DNA of 59,278 nt, from positions 1-59,278 of the forward strand of contig JBKBLE010000012.1 of NCBI GenBank assembly GCA_046296655.1. Reading direction: 5' to 3'. Position numbers and translations under genes: made by a program. Positions 14,748 to 22,394 of the stretch are shown here, piece by piece. The stretch's first letter is position 1. Every line of letters begins with the position of its first letter. Under the pieces are notes generated by a model that saw only the letters and a program-made list of their open reading frames with translations, ran no database searches and was not told where the DNA came from. The DNA comes from Cloacibacterium sp046296655 (GTDB taxonomy: Bacteria > Bacteroidota > Bacteroidia > Flavobacteriales > Weeksellaceae).

Positions 14748-15815
14748 ATGGATTTTAATTTATACAAATTCAGTATCGGAGAACACTATTCTAAAAAAGT
14801 CATTTGGATTACTTTTCCTAAAGATTATACCTTGATTAAGGAACTTAGAGAGCGTTTCCCGTCTGTAAAGTGGAGCAGTTCTCATAAAGCATGGTATTTG
14901 CCAGATTTACCATCTATACGTACTGCTTTACAAATTAATCCTAGCGAAATAGGAGATGAACTTATAGCAAGTATAGCACCTAATAACCAAGAAGCTTTTT
15001 TGCGGTTTAGAAATCAATTAAAACTAAAAGCGTATAGTAAGAATACCATTAGAACCTACACTTCAGAATTTGCGCATTTGCTTAGAACAATTAAGCATTA
15101 CTCTGTAAATGAACTTACACAAGAGAGATTGAAAGATTATTTTCTATATTGTATTAAAAAAGAAAATATTAAAGAAAATCATCTCAATAGCAGAATTAAT
15201 GCCATAAAGTTTTATTTCGAAAAAGTGTTGCACAGAGAAAAAATGTTTTTTGATATTCCACGTCCTAAAACACCAAAACAGCTTCCTAAAATGCTCACAA
15301 AATCAGAAATTAAAAAGATTTTCAAGCAAACATCTAATCCTAAACATCTCCTCATGCTCCAGCTTTCTTATGGAATGGGTTTAAGGGTTTCCGAAATTGT
15401 AAATCTTAAAATAGAGCATATTAATTCTGAGGATATGCTGGTTTTAATTGCTGGTGCAAAAGGAAAAAAAGATAGGTATACCAATTTGCCGGAGTCTATA
15501 TTACCTCTATTGAGAACTTATTATAAAGAATACAAGCCAAAAGATTATCTTTTCGAAGGTCAATACGGTGGTGCATATTCGGTGAGAAGTGTACAGATGG
15601 TTTTTAAAAATGCACTCAAAAAAGCTAAAATCAACAAAACCATTGGTATACACGGTTTGAGACATAGTTACGCCACTCATCTTATAGAAAGTGGGGCGGA
15701 TATTAGATTTTTGCAGGAACTTTTGGGGCATAATTCTATTAAAACTACCCAAATCTATACCCATGTTACAGATGTTTCTAAATCGAAAATAAAAAGTCCT
15801 CTTGATTTTTTATAG
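14748..15815 (+). CDS. Tyrosine recombinase of an integron-like system
   Basis: A 355-residue site-specific tyrosine recombinase, proposed to insert and excise the adjacent gene cassettes. The catalytic domain has the full set: R213 (GLRVSE), a lysine in the beta-hairpin (GAKGKKDRY, about K240), H302 and R305 (HGLRHSYATH), H328 (LLGHNSIKTTQ) and nucleophile Y337 (IYTHV), ending in KSPLDFL, like the tail of integron integrases. The core-binding domain spans about residues 82-165. The segment between the box I and box II residues is short, so the extra helix domain of IntI is absent. Residues 1-70 are an added domain with LIKELRERFPSVKW and KAWYLPD, similar in pattern to a HARP domain. The gene is transcribed away from the cassettes, like intI. 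A XerC/D-type recombinase unrelated to the array is the alternative. Confidence 0.9.
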   Translation: MDFNLYKFSIGEHYSKKVIWITFPKDYTLIKELRERFPSVKWSSSHKAWYLPDLPSIRTALQINPSEIGDELIASIAPNNQEAFLRFRNQLKLKAYSKNTIRTYTSEFAHLLRTIKHYSVNELTQERLKDYFLYCIKKENIKENHLNSRINAIKFYFEKVLHREKMFFDIPRPKTPKQLPKMLTKSEIKKIFKQTSNPKHLLMLQLSYGMGLRVSEIVNLKIEHINSEDMLVLIAGAKGKKDRYTNLPESILPLLRTYYKEYKPKDYLFEGQYGGAYSVRSVQMVFKNALKKAKINKTIGIHGLRHSYATHLIESGADIRFLQELLGHNSIKTTQIYTHVTDVSKSKIKSPLDFL

Positions 15816-15850
15816 TTCTCTCCAAAAAAATTCCATTTTCAGCTCACCCC

Positions 15851-15880
15851 AAAGGAAAGTCAAAGGAAAGTCAAAGGAAT
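15851..15880. repeat. Short tandem repeat AAAGGAAAGTC
   Basis: Two exact 11-bp units and a third partial unit follow one another just after the integrase gene. No function is evident. Confidence 0.7.
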
Positions 15881-15966
15881 GTATAACTAAAGGGTAGCCA
15901 ATCATCCATAAAATCTTCTTTTAAAATTATGAAAAGGCGAGTGCCATTCTTTTTAATTCTATAAAC

Positions 15967-15980
15967 ATGACATTTGTCAT
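15967..15980. promoter_or_regulatory. Palindrome ATGACA-TT-TGTCAT upstream of the atp operon
   Basis: A dyad with 6-bp arms lies 52 bp before the first gene of the atp operon, and TTGTCAT recurs at 15986-15992. It may be an operator for a dimeric regulator that controls the atp genes. No regulator is identified. Confidence 0.35.
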
Positions 15981-16032
15981 ATTTTTTGTCATTCCGCTCA
16001 GATTTATATAGTTTTACACCAAATTAAAAACA

Positions 16033-16296
16033 ATGGCTCTACAAGACCAAAATACTCCGAAAACTCCTGAAGAACAACAGGAAGAGTACAAAAAAAATCC
16101 CATGCGATTGTACGGAATTTATTCTTCCATCGTGTTTCAGATGTTGGCCATCATTGCTTTGGGATTTTGGGGCGGTAAGAAAATTAATGATTATCTAGAA
16201 TTGCCCAATGATTTATTAACCGTAGCCATCGGTTTAGCAGGATTAGGATTAGCCTTGTACAGTACCTTAAAACAATTAGAAAATATAAACAAATAA
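16033..16296 (+). CDS. AtpZ/AtpI-family membrane protein
   Basis: An 87-residue protein with two transmembrane helices (about residues 30-47 and 58-78) after a charged N-terminus, resembling AtpI/AtpZ accessory proteins that assist c-ring assembly or cation supply to F-type ATP synthase. The first helix contains the family-typical GFWGGKKIND segment at its end. It heads the operon with a 5-bp gap to the next gene, which fits that role. Confidence 0.85.
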   Translation: MALQDQNTPKTPEEQQEEYKKNPMRLYGIYSSIVFQMLAIIALGFWGGKKINDYLELPNDLLTVAIGLAGLGLALYSTLKQLENINK

Positions 16297-16301
16297 CACG
16301 C

Positions 16302-16673
16302 ATGAAACAGTCTACCTCTTGGTTATACATTGTTCTTTTTATTCTGGTCTTTTTTTTACATTTTGCGATATGGCAACTTTATGTAAATGACTTTCAAGTG
16401 ATATTTATTCGCTATTATCTTTTCTTAACCATTTTATTTATGATGGTCATCACCATTATGTCAATTGTCAAAAAGATTTATCCCGAGTATATCGGTTTTA
16501 CTTTTATGGGACTCATGCTCTTTAAGTTGAGTATTATGTTCTTGGTAATGAATAAATTACACTTGTCTGAAGTGCCGTATCATAAGTATCATTTTATACC
16601 GCCTTACTTGGTTTCTCTACTGTTAGAAACTTTGTTCGCAATCGGTTTATTGAAAGAACAAAAAAATAACTAA
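16302..16673 (+). CDS. Four-helix membrane protein in the atp operon
   Basis: A 123-residue hydrophobic protein with four predicted membrane helices (starting near residues 7, 38, 65 and 98). It occupies the place of the ATP synthase I-like protein that sits before atpB in many Flavobacteriia. No catalytic motif is visible. It begins 5 bp after the AtpZ-like gene and 65 bp before atpB, and probably helps ATP synthase assembly, which is inferred from position only. Confidence 0.75.
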   Translation: MKQSTSWLYIVLFILVFFLHFAIWQLYVNDFQVIFIRYYLFLTILFMMVITIMSIVKKIYPEYIGFTFMGLMLFKLSIMFLVMNKLHLSEVPYHKYHFIPPYLVSLLLETLFAIGLLKEQKNN

Positions 16674-16680
16674 TTCATAC

Positions 16681-16712
16681 TTTGTTAATTTGTTTTTTTT
16701 ATCATATTTTTG
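16681..16712 (+). promoter_or_regulatory. Promoter upstream of atpB
   Basis: TTTG (16681-16684), a 20-bp spacer and TATTTTTG (16705-16712) match the Bacteroidota -33/-7 consensus exactly. It would start a transcript about 25 nt before the atpB ATG, so the structural genes can be transcribed independently of the two small genes upstream. Confidence 0.75.
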
Positions 16713-16738
16713 CAAAACTTTTAAAATAACATAAATCA

Positions 16739-17899
16739 ATGCTGAAAAGAGGAGTTTTATTAATCGGTTTTTTATCTATATTTTCACTTTCTTTAGCGCA
16801 ACATCACGAAGCTGCAGCAGAAACTAAACCTGCTACAGAAACGAAAGTTGTAAGTGCTGAAGAAGCAGAAAAAGAACAAATAAAGAAAGAAAATAAGGAG
16901 TTTATAGACCATCACTTGTTAGATGCTCACAGCTTTGATATTATGGTGGAAAAGAAAGCAGACGGTACAGAAGTACATTGGGGTTTTCCACTTCCTGTTA
17001 TTTTCTATGATGAAGCAAACGGTCTTCATGTATTCATGAGTTCAAAATTTCGCCATGGTAAAGAAATGAAAGATGCTCATGGCAAAAAATACAACGTAGT
17101 AGAAAGCAAAGGTGCAAACTACGCTCTTTACCACGAAAAAATTGTAAAAACAGATGCTTCTGGTGCCATTACTTTAGATGACCACGGTCACGTTACCAAT
17201 GAAAAAGTTTTAGACTTATCTATCACTAAAAATGTTTTAATGATTTTATGCGCATCGTTATTGATGATTGTAATTTTCGGTTCTATGGCTAGAAATTATA
17301 AGAAATCACCAATTCCTACAGGTGCAGGTAAATTATTCGAACCACTGGTAATCTTCATCAGAGATGAGATTGCAATTCCAAACATCGGACCGAAATATCA
17401 CAAATATATTTCTTACTTATTGACTATTTTCTTCTTTATTTTATTCCTGAACGTATTTGGTTTATTGCCTTTCGGGATTAATGTAACAGGGAATTTAGCC
17501 ATTACAGCTTCTTTAGCAATTTTTACCTTCATCATTACGCAGTTTACGGCAAACAGAAACTATTGGCAACATATCTTCTGGATGCCAGGTTTACCGTTCT
17601 TAATGAAATTGGTAATGATTCCTATCGAATTAATCGGGATGATTATTAAGCCGTTTGCATTGTTAATACGTCTCTTTGCAAACATGTCAGCAGGTCACAT
17701 CGTAATTTTTTCATTAATTGCAATGATTTATTACTTCCAAAATGTAATTGCAGGCGTTGCATTCCCATTCTTAACATTTGTATTGTATTTATTAGAGATA
17801 TTAGTAGCATTCTTACAAGCGTATATCTTCACCATGCTTTCTGCGGTTTACTTCGGAATGGCAAATGAAGAGCCCCACCACGAAGAAGCTCATCACTAA
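16739..17899 (+). CDS. atpB: ATP synthase F0 subunit a
   Basis: Subunit a forms the proton half-channels against the c-ring in the inner membrane. The 386-residue protein is longer than E. coli AtpB because of a signal-peptide-like N-terminus (ending LSLAQ) and a charged, His-rich periplasmic stretch of about 150 residues, as is typical of Bacteroidota. The membrane part contains the essential arginine in LLIRLFANMSAGH (about residue 314) and the family motif LEILVAFLQAYIFTMLSAVY near the C-terminus. The C-terminus ends in a His-rich tail. It is followed by atpE after a 116-bp gap. Confidence 0.96.
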   Translation: MLKRGVLLIGFLSIFSLSLAQHHEAAAETKPATETKVVSAEEAEKEQIKKENKEFIDHHLLDAHSFDIMVEKKADGTEVHWGFPLPVIFYDEANGLHVFMSSKFRHGKEMKDAHGKKYNVVESKGANYALYHEKIVKTDASGAITLDDHGHVTNEKVLDLSITKNVLMILCASLLMIVIFGSMARNYKKSPIPTGAGKLFEPLVIFIRDEIAIPNIGPKYHKYISYLLTIFFFILFLNVFGLLPFGINVTGNLAITASLAIFTFIITQFTANRNYWQHIFWMPGLPFLMKLVMIPIELIGMIIKPFALLIRLFANMSAGHIVIFSLIAMIYYFQNVIAGVAFPFLTFVLYLLEILVAFLQAYIFTMLSAVYFGMANEEPHHEEAHH

Positions 17900-18015
17900 T
17901 AAGAAACAAGTGAAAAGAGCCAAGAGCCAAGTAGAAAGTAATCATTTTGAACTTGTAACTCGGATTTCAAAACTCAAAACATAAAAGTAGAAACTAATTT
18001 TTAAAATTATATATT

Positions 18016-18210
18016 ATGGAAATTCCAAAACTAGTAGGTGCAGGTTTAGTAGTAATCGGAGCAAGTTTAGGTATCGGTAAAATCGGTGCTGCTGCTTTAG
18101 AAGGTATGGCTCGTCAGCCAGAACAAACTGGTAAATTACAAACTGCAATGCTTATTGCTGCTGCACTAGTTGAAGGTCTTGCATTTGCTGCATTATTTGC
18201 TGTAAACTAA
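18016..18210 (+). CDS. atpE: ATP synthase F0 subunit c
   Basis: The ring-forming proteolipid, 64 residues with two membrane helices joined by the conserved polar loop ARQPEQ (residues 32-37). The ion-binding carboxylate is E53 in AALVEGLAF. The glycine-rich first helix (GAGLVVIGASLGIGKIGAA) permits tight packing. It lies alone between two non-coding gaps of 116 and 85 bp, and a strong hairpin follows its stop codon. Confidence 0.97.
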   Translation: MEIPKLVGAGLVVIGASLGIGKIGAAALEGMARQPEQTGKLQTAMLIAAALVEGLAFAALFAVN

Positions 18211-18225
18211 GACTCAAAAAAATAG

Positions 18226-18258
18226 CACTCACCCGTAACGGTTGGTTACGGGAAGTGT
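18226..18258 (+). terminator. Hairpin between atpE and atpF
   Basis: CACT-ACCCGTAAC and GTTACGGG-AGTG form a stem of about 12 bp with a 4-nt loop, followed by GTTTTTAAAA. It could act as a partial terminator or an mRNA-stabilising end, raising the amount of subunit c (about ten copies per enzyme) over the downstream subunits. The effect is inferred. Confidence 0.6.
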
Positions 18259-18295
18259 TTTTAAAAATTAAATAAAAAAAATATATAAAAATCTT

Positions 18296-18793
18296 ATGGG
18301 ATTATTAGAGAATTTTTCGTCAGGTTTGTTCATCATTCAGTCAGTTATTTTCTTGATACTTCTTTTCGTGTTAAGAAAATTTGCATGGAAACCTATCCTT
18401 ACTGCTTTAAATGAGAGAGAAGTTTCTATTCAAGACGCTATTAACCAAGCTAAATTGGCTAAAGAAGAAGTTGCAAATCTTAAAGCAGACAATGAGAGAA
18501 TCATCCGCGAAGCTAAAGCTGAACGTGATGCCATCTTAAAAGAAGCGAGAGAGTTAAAAGACAAAATCATAGGTGAAGCAAAAGACCTTGCAAAATCTGA
18601 AGGAGACAAAATGATTGAACAAGCAAAACAATTAATTAATGCTGAGAAAAATGCAGCAATGGCTGATATCAAAAATCAAATTGGTTCTCTTTCTGTAGAA
18701 ATTGCAGAAATTATTCTAAAACAAAAATTAGATAATGCTGATGCTCACAACGCATTAGTTGAAAAAATCATTAATAAATCTAACTTAAATTAA
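18296..18793 (+). CDS. atpF: ATP synthase F0 subunit b
   Basis: The peripheral-stalk subunit. The 165 residues start with one membrane helix (about residues 8-26, FSSGLFIIQSVIFLILLFVL) and continue as a long charged helix rich in Ala, Lys and Glu that dimerises as a coiled coil. Its stop and the start of atpH are separated by one base, indicating coupled translation. Confidence 0.96.
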   Translation: MGLLENFSSGLFIIQSVIFLILLFVLRKFAWKPILTALNEREVSIQDAINQAKLAKEEVANLKADNERIIREAKAERDAILKEARELKDKIIGEAKDLAKSEGDKMIEQAKQLINAEKNAAMADIKNQIGSLSVEIAEIILKQKLDNADAHNALVEKIINKSNLN

Positions 18794-18794
18794 T

Positions 18795-19334
18795 ATGCTA
18801 ACCTCTAAAGTAGCGAAAAGATATGCACAAGGTTTACTAGACTTTACTCAAGAATCTGGGAACACGGCTTCTATTTTTTCGGAAATGAAAGATGTAGTAA
18901 AGATTTTTAATGAATCTAAAGAATTAAAAAACTTCTTTGCTTCGCCAATCATAGACGCTAAAAAGAAAACCAAAGCAGCCTTAGAAATCTTTGCTCAGTT
19001 TTCACAATTAAGCAAGAATCTCATTACTTTGGTGATTAAACAAGGTAGAGAAAATCATCTGCAAGATATAGCACAAGAGTTTATCAATAAAGTAGAAGAC
19101 TTACAAGGCGTACAGAGAGTTACCTTAATCGTAGCTTCTGAACTGTCTCAGAAAAATGTAGAAAACATTGTAAAATCTTCATCTTTAGTAGACCATACTA
19201 AAAACTACGACTTAAAAGTGGTAGTAAACCCTGAAATTATTGGCGGTTATATTTTAAGAGTAGGAGACCAACAGGAAGATAATTCGGTAAGAACTAAACT
19301 AAGCCAAGTGAAAAAAGAATTTCAATTAAATTAA
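18795..19334 (+). CDS. atpH: ATP synthase F1 subunit delta
   Basis: Subunit delta links subunit b to the top of the alpha/beta hexamer. The 179-residue protein starts with the usual AKRYAQGLLDF motif, is helical in its first two thirds, and ends with the conserved C-terminal strand segment NPEIIGGYILRVGDQQEDNSVRTKLSQ (read in two parts). It lies between atpF and atpA with gaps of 1 and 16 bp. Confidence 0.96.
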   Translation: MLTSKVAKRYAQGLLDFTQESGNTASIFSEMKDVVKIFNESKELKNFFASPIIDAKKKTKAALEIFAQFSQLSKNLITLVIKQGRENHLQDIAQEFINKVEDLQGVQRVTLIVASELSQKNVENIVKSSSLVDHTKNYDLKVVVNPEIIGGYILRVGDQQEDNSVRTKLSQVKKEFQLN

Positions 19335-19350
19335 GTTAAAAAACCATAAA

Positions 19351-20928
19351 ATGGCAGAAATAAATCCGGCTGAAGTTTCAGCAATTTTAAAACAACAGTT
19401 AGCCAACTTTGATACACAAACAAATGTAGAAGAAGTGGGTACAGTATTACAAATTGGAGACGGTATCGCTCTAGTTTACGGTTTAGAAAACGTACAATAC
19501 GGTGAATTGGTAAAATTCGAATCAGGAATTGAAGGTATTGTATTGAACCTTGCAGAAGACAATGTAGGTGTTGCAGTTCTTGGAGAATCTAAAAGAGTAA
19601 AAGAAGGAGATACAGTAAGAAGAACTGAAAGAATCTCTTCTATTAAAGTAGGAGAAGGTCTTTTAGGAAGAGTAGTAGATACTCTAGGTAATCCTATCGA
19701 TGGTAAAGGTCCTATCACTGGTGACCTTTATGAAATGCCACTAGAAAGAAAAGCTCCAGGAGTAATTTTCCGTCAACCGGTAAATGAACCACTTCAGACA
19801 GGTATCTTAGCGATAGACTCTATGATTCCAATCGGAAGAGGACAAAGAGAGTTGATCATCGGAGATAGACAAACTGGTAAAACTACCGTTGCTATCGACA
19901 CTATTTTGAACCAAAAAGAATTTTATGATGCGGGTGAGCCTGTATTTTGTATCTACGTTGCTGTAGGTCAAAAAGGTTCTACTGTAGCACAAATCGTAAA
20001 AACTTTAGAAGATAAAGGAGCTTTAGCTTATACCGTTGTGGTAGCAGCTAACGCTTCAGACCCTTCTCCAATGCAGGTATACGCACCAATGGCAGGAGCT
20101 GCAATCGGAGAATATTTCAGAGACACTGGTAGACCAGCATTAATCGTTTATGATGACTTATCTAAACAAGCTGTAGCTTACCGTGAGCTTTCTCTATTAT
20201 TAAGAAGACCACCAGGTCGTGAAGCATATCCTGGAGACGTTTTCTATCTTCACTCAAGATTATTAGAAAGAGCTGCTAAAGTGATTAAAGATGATACCAT
20301 CGCTGCTCAAATGAACGATTTACCAGAATCATTAAAACCAATGGTAAAAGGAGGAGGTTCATTAACGGCTCTTCCAATCATCGAAACTCAAGCAGGTGAC
20401 GTATCAGCATATATTCCTACCAACGTAATTTCGATTACAGACGGACAGATCTTCTTAGAGTCAGATTTATTCAACTCTGGGGTTAGACCAGCGATTAACG
20501 TAGGGATTTCTGTATCGAGAGTAGGGGGTAACGCTCAGATTAAGTCTATGAAAAAAGTTTCTGGTACCTTGAAACTTGACCAAGCTCAGTACAAAGAATT
20601 AGAAGCTTTTGCTAAATTTGGTTCTGACTTAGATGCTGCTACTATGGCAGTTATCGCAAAAGGAGAAAGAAACGTAGAAATTCTTAAACAACCAGTAAAC
20701 TCTCCACTACCTGTAGAATCACAAGTAGCGATGATTTACGCAGGAACTGAAAACTTATTGAGAAACGTTCCTGTAAGAAAAGTAAGAGAATTCCTAGTAG
20801 AATACGTAGACTTCTTAAAAAATAAACACCCAGAAGTAATGGCTGCTCTTAAATCAGGTAAGATTGATGACAGTTTAACAGGTGTTCTTAAGCAAGTAGC
20901 TACAGATTTAGCTTCTAAGTATAACTAA
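19351..20928 (+). CDS. atpA: ATP synthase F1 subunit alpha
   Basis: The non-catalytic nucleotide-binding subunit of the F1 hexamer, 525 residues. It shows the N-terminal beta-barrel (VLQIGDGIALVYGLENVQYGELV, in parts), the Walker A motif GDRQTGKT (about residues 172-179), the family motif AISVSRVGGNAQ as NVGISVSRVGGNA, and the helical C-terminus. The matching beta (atpD) and epsilon (atpC) genes do not follow and must be elsewhere in the genome, as in other Flavobacteriia. Confidence 0.98.
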   Translation: MAEINPAEVSAILKQQLANFDTQTNVEEVGTVLQIGDGIALVYGLENVQYGELVKFESGIEGIVLNLAEDNVGVAVLGESKRVKEGDTVRRTERISSIKVGEGLLGRVVDTLGNPIDGKGPITGDLYEMPLERKAPGVIFRQPVNEPLQTGILAIDSMIPIGRGQRELIIGDRQTGKTTVAIDTILNQKEFYDAGEPVFCIYVAVGQKGSTVAQIVKTLEDKGALAYTVVVAANASDPSPMQVYAPMAGAAIGEYFRDTGRPALIVYDDLSKQAVAYRELSLLLRRPPGREAYPGDVFYLHSRLLERAAKVIKDDTIAAQMNDLPESLKPMVKGGGSLTALPIIETQAGDVSAYIPTNVISITDGQIFLESDLFNSGVRPAINVGISVSRVGGNAQIKSMKKVSGTLKLDQAQYKELEAFAKFGSDLDAATMAVIAKGERNVEILKQPVNSPLPVESQVAMIYAGTENLLRNVPVRKVREFLVEYVDFLKNKHPEVMAALKSGKIDDSLTGVLKQVATDLASKYN

Positions 20929-20930
20929 AA

Positions 20931-21006
20931 TTAGTTGATGGTTTTTGGTTGATAGTTGACGGAATTTTCTAAGACTAGCAACCAACAACCGACAACCAAC
21001 AACTAA
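20931..21006. repeat. Imperfect inverted tract of GGTTGTTGGT-type words between atpA and atpG
   Basis: TTAGTTGATGGTTTTTGGTTG on one side and a CAACCAACAACC-rich stretch ending AACTAA on the other could pair across about 20 nt. The same CCAACAACC word recurs in the long tract at 55277-55396. It may fold as an mRNA hairpin between the two genes. Confidence 0.5.
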
Positions 21007-21013
21007 ACTAAAT

Positions 21014-21871
21014 ATGGCAAATTTAAAAGAAATTAGAGGAAGAATAACTTCTATTTCATCTACAATGCAGATTACAAGTGCGATGAAAATGGTTTCGGCT
21101 GCGAAACTGAAAAAAGCACAAGATGCCATTGTAATGTTAAGACCTTATTCTGAAAAACTTCAAGAGATCATTCAGAATGTAAGCGCAAGCTCTGATTCTG
21201 ATAACGTTTCTGCTTTTGCACAAAAGAGAGAGGTAAAAAAAGTACTATACATCGCTATTACTTCTAATAGAGGTTTGGCTGGTGCTTTTAACTCATCTAT
21301 TATCAAAGAATTAAACCACAGAATTTCTAATTCTGCTGTAGAAGTAGAAGTGTTAACCATCGGTAAAAAAGTTTTTGATGCTGTAAAGAAAAACAGAACG
21401 GTATATGATAACCAAAGTGCCATCTTTGACCATTTGAGTTTTGAAAAAGTATCAAAAGTGACTTCTGCTGTGATGAAGGATTTCAGCCAAGGAAAATTTG
21501 ATGAAGTACATCTAATTTATAATAAATTTTTAAATGCTGCTAATCAAGAAGTAAAAACTGAACAGTTATTACCAATATCAATGCCGGAAACTGATGGTAA
21601 TGCAAACAGTGATTATATTTTTGAACCTAACAGAAACGAGATTTTGGATAGCCTAATTCCTAAATCTATTAAAACGCAAGTGTACAAAGCAGTGCTAGAT
21701 TCTATCGCATCTGAACATGGAGCGAGAATGACTGCAATGCACAAAGCGACTGACAATGCACAAGCACTTAAAAATGATTTGGTAATTTTCTATAACAAAG
21801 CGCGTCAAGCTGCGATTACCAATGAAATTTTAGAAATCGTTTCTGGTGCAGAAGCACTTAAAAATAGCTAA
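21014..21871 (+). CDS. atpG: ATP synthase F1 subunit gamma
   Basis: The central rotor shaft, 285 residues. It begins with the conserved N-terminal helix MANLKEIRGRITSISSTMQI and TSAMKMVSAAKLKKA, has the Rossmann-like middle with ITSNRGLAGAFNSSI, and ends with the C-terminal helix motif EHGARMTAMHKATDNA and RQAAITNEILEIVSGAEAL. It closes the operon and is followed by a strong terminator. Confidence 0.97.
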   Translation: MANLKEIRGRITSISSTMQITSAMKMVSAAKLKKAQDAIVMLRPYSEKLQEIIQNVSASSDSDNVSAFAQKREVKKVLYIAITSNRGLAGAFNSSIIKELNHRISNSAVEVEVLTIGKKVFDAVKKNRTVYDNQSAIFDHLSFEKVSKVTSAVMKDFSQGKFDEVHLIYNKFLNAANQEVKTEQLLPISMPETDGNANSDYIFEPNRNEILDSLIPKSIKTQVYKAVLDSIASEHGARMTAMHKATDNAQALKNDLVIFYNKARQAAITNEILEIVSGAEALKNS

Positions 21872-21897
21872 GAAATATTTCTTTTATACGATAAATG

Positions 21898-21930
21898 AAA
21901 GGGCGTCAACTCAGGTTGATGCCCTTTTTT
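21898..21930 (+). terminator. Rho-independent terminator of the atp operon
   Basis: Stem AAAGGGC-TCAAC / GTTGA-GCCCTTT with a short loop, followed by TTTTTT, 27 bp after the atpG stop. Confidence 0.9.
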
Positions 21931-22135
21931 GATGATGGTAAAATGATAAGTTTATTTTATGAGTTCACTATAGAAATTTAATTTTGTTTATAATGATTAA
22001 ATTTACTTAGTTTTTCTTATCTAATGGAAATTAGTTAATAAAAATTAAAATACGTAATTAAGCGTATTGTATATCATGGGGTTTGGGTGTACTTTTGAAC
22101 TGTAGATTTAAATAAAGCATTACACAAAAGTGTAA

Positions 22136-22166
22136 TTGAAATATAAAATAAATCGTTTTAAATTTG
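22136..22166 (+). promoter_or_regulatory. Promoter of a putative non-coding RNA
   Basis: TTG (22136-22138), 20 bp, then TAAATTTG (22159-22166) match the Bacteroidota promoter pattern. No gene start lies nearby; the next coding gene begins at 22395 and has its own TATATTTG box. Confidence 0.5.
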
Positions 22167-22169
22167 CAC

Positions 22170-22330
22170 CGTAATAACCCAAAACACAAATGATGATAAA
22201 TTTTCTACTGCAGTAAAATTAAGGTTATTATGTAAACTGCAGTAGAAATTTTTTAAAGTGGAAGTAGTAATTTTCTTCATATTTCGATTTTTAGACCCAA
22301 AAAAGGGTGCGTTTACGCACTCTTTTTTAT
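22170..22330 (+). ncRNA. Putative structured small RNA with possible pseudoknot
   Basis: About 160 nt lie between a promoter-like box and an intrinsic terminator and hold no credible ORF. A 13-bp perfect inverted repeat (TTTCTACTGCAGT at 22202-22214, complement at 22236-22248) is interleaved with an 8-bp one (TAATAACC at 22172-22179, GGTTATTA at 22223-22230). The order a-b-a'-b' is that of an H-type pseudoknot or of two mutually exclusive folds. A terminator hairpin closes it. I do not recognise a known RNA family. A regulatory leader of the next gene is possible, but the terminator and that gene's own promoter box speak for a separate transcript. Confidence 0.45.
22305..22329 (+). terminator. 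Terminator of the putative small RNA
   Basis: GTGCG-TTTA-CGCAC hairpin (22307-22320) followed by TCTTTTTTAT. Confidence 0.75.
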
Positions 22331-22355
22331 TAAACTTTCATATTAAAAATAATCA

Positions 22356-22363
22356 TATATTTG
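22356..22363 (+). promoter_or_regulatory. TATATTTG box before the CNNM/CBS gene
   Basis: An exact TAnnTTTG element 31 bp before the ATG at 22395, downstream of the terminator at 22305-22329. Confidence 0.55.
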
Positions 22364-22394
22364 CATAGATTAATCAATTCACAATTTTTTATAA

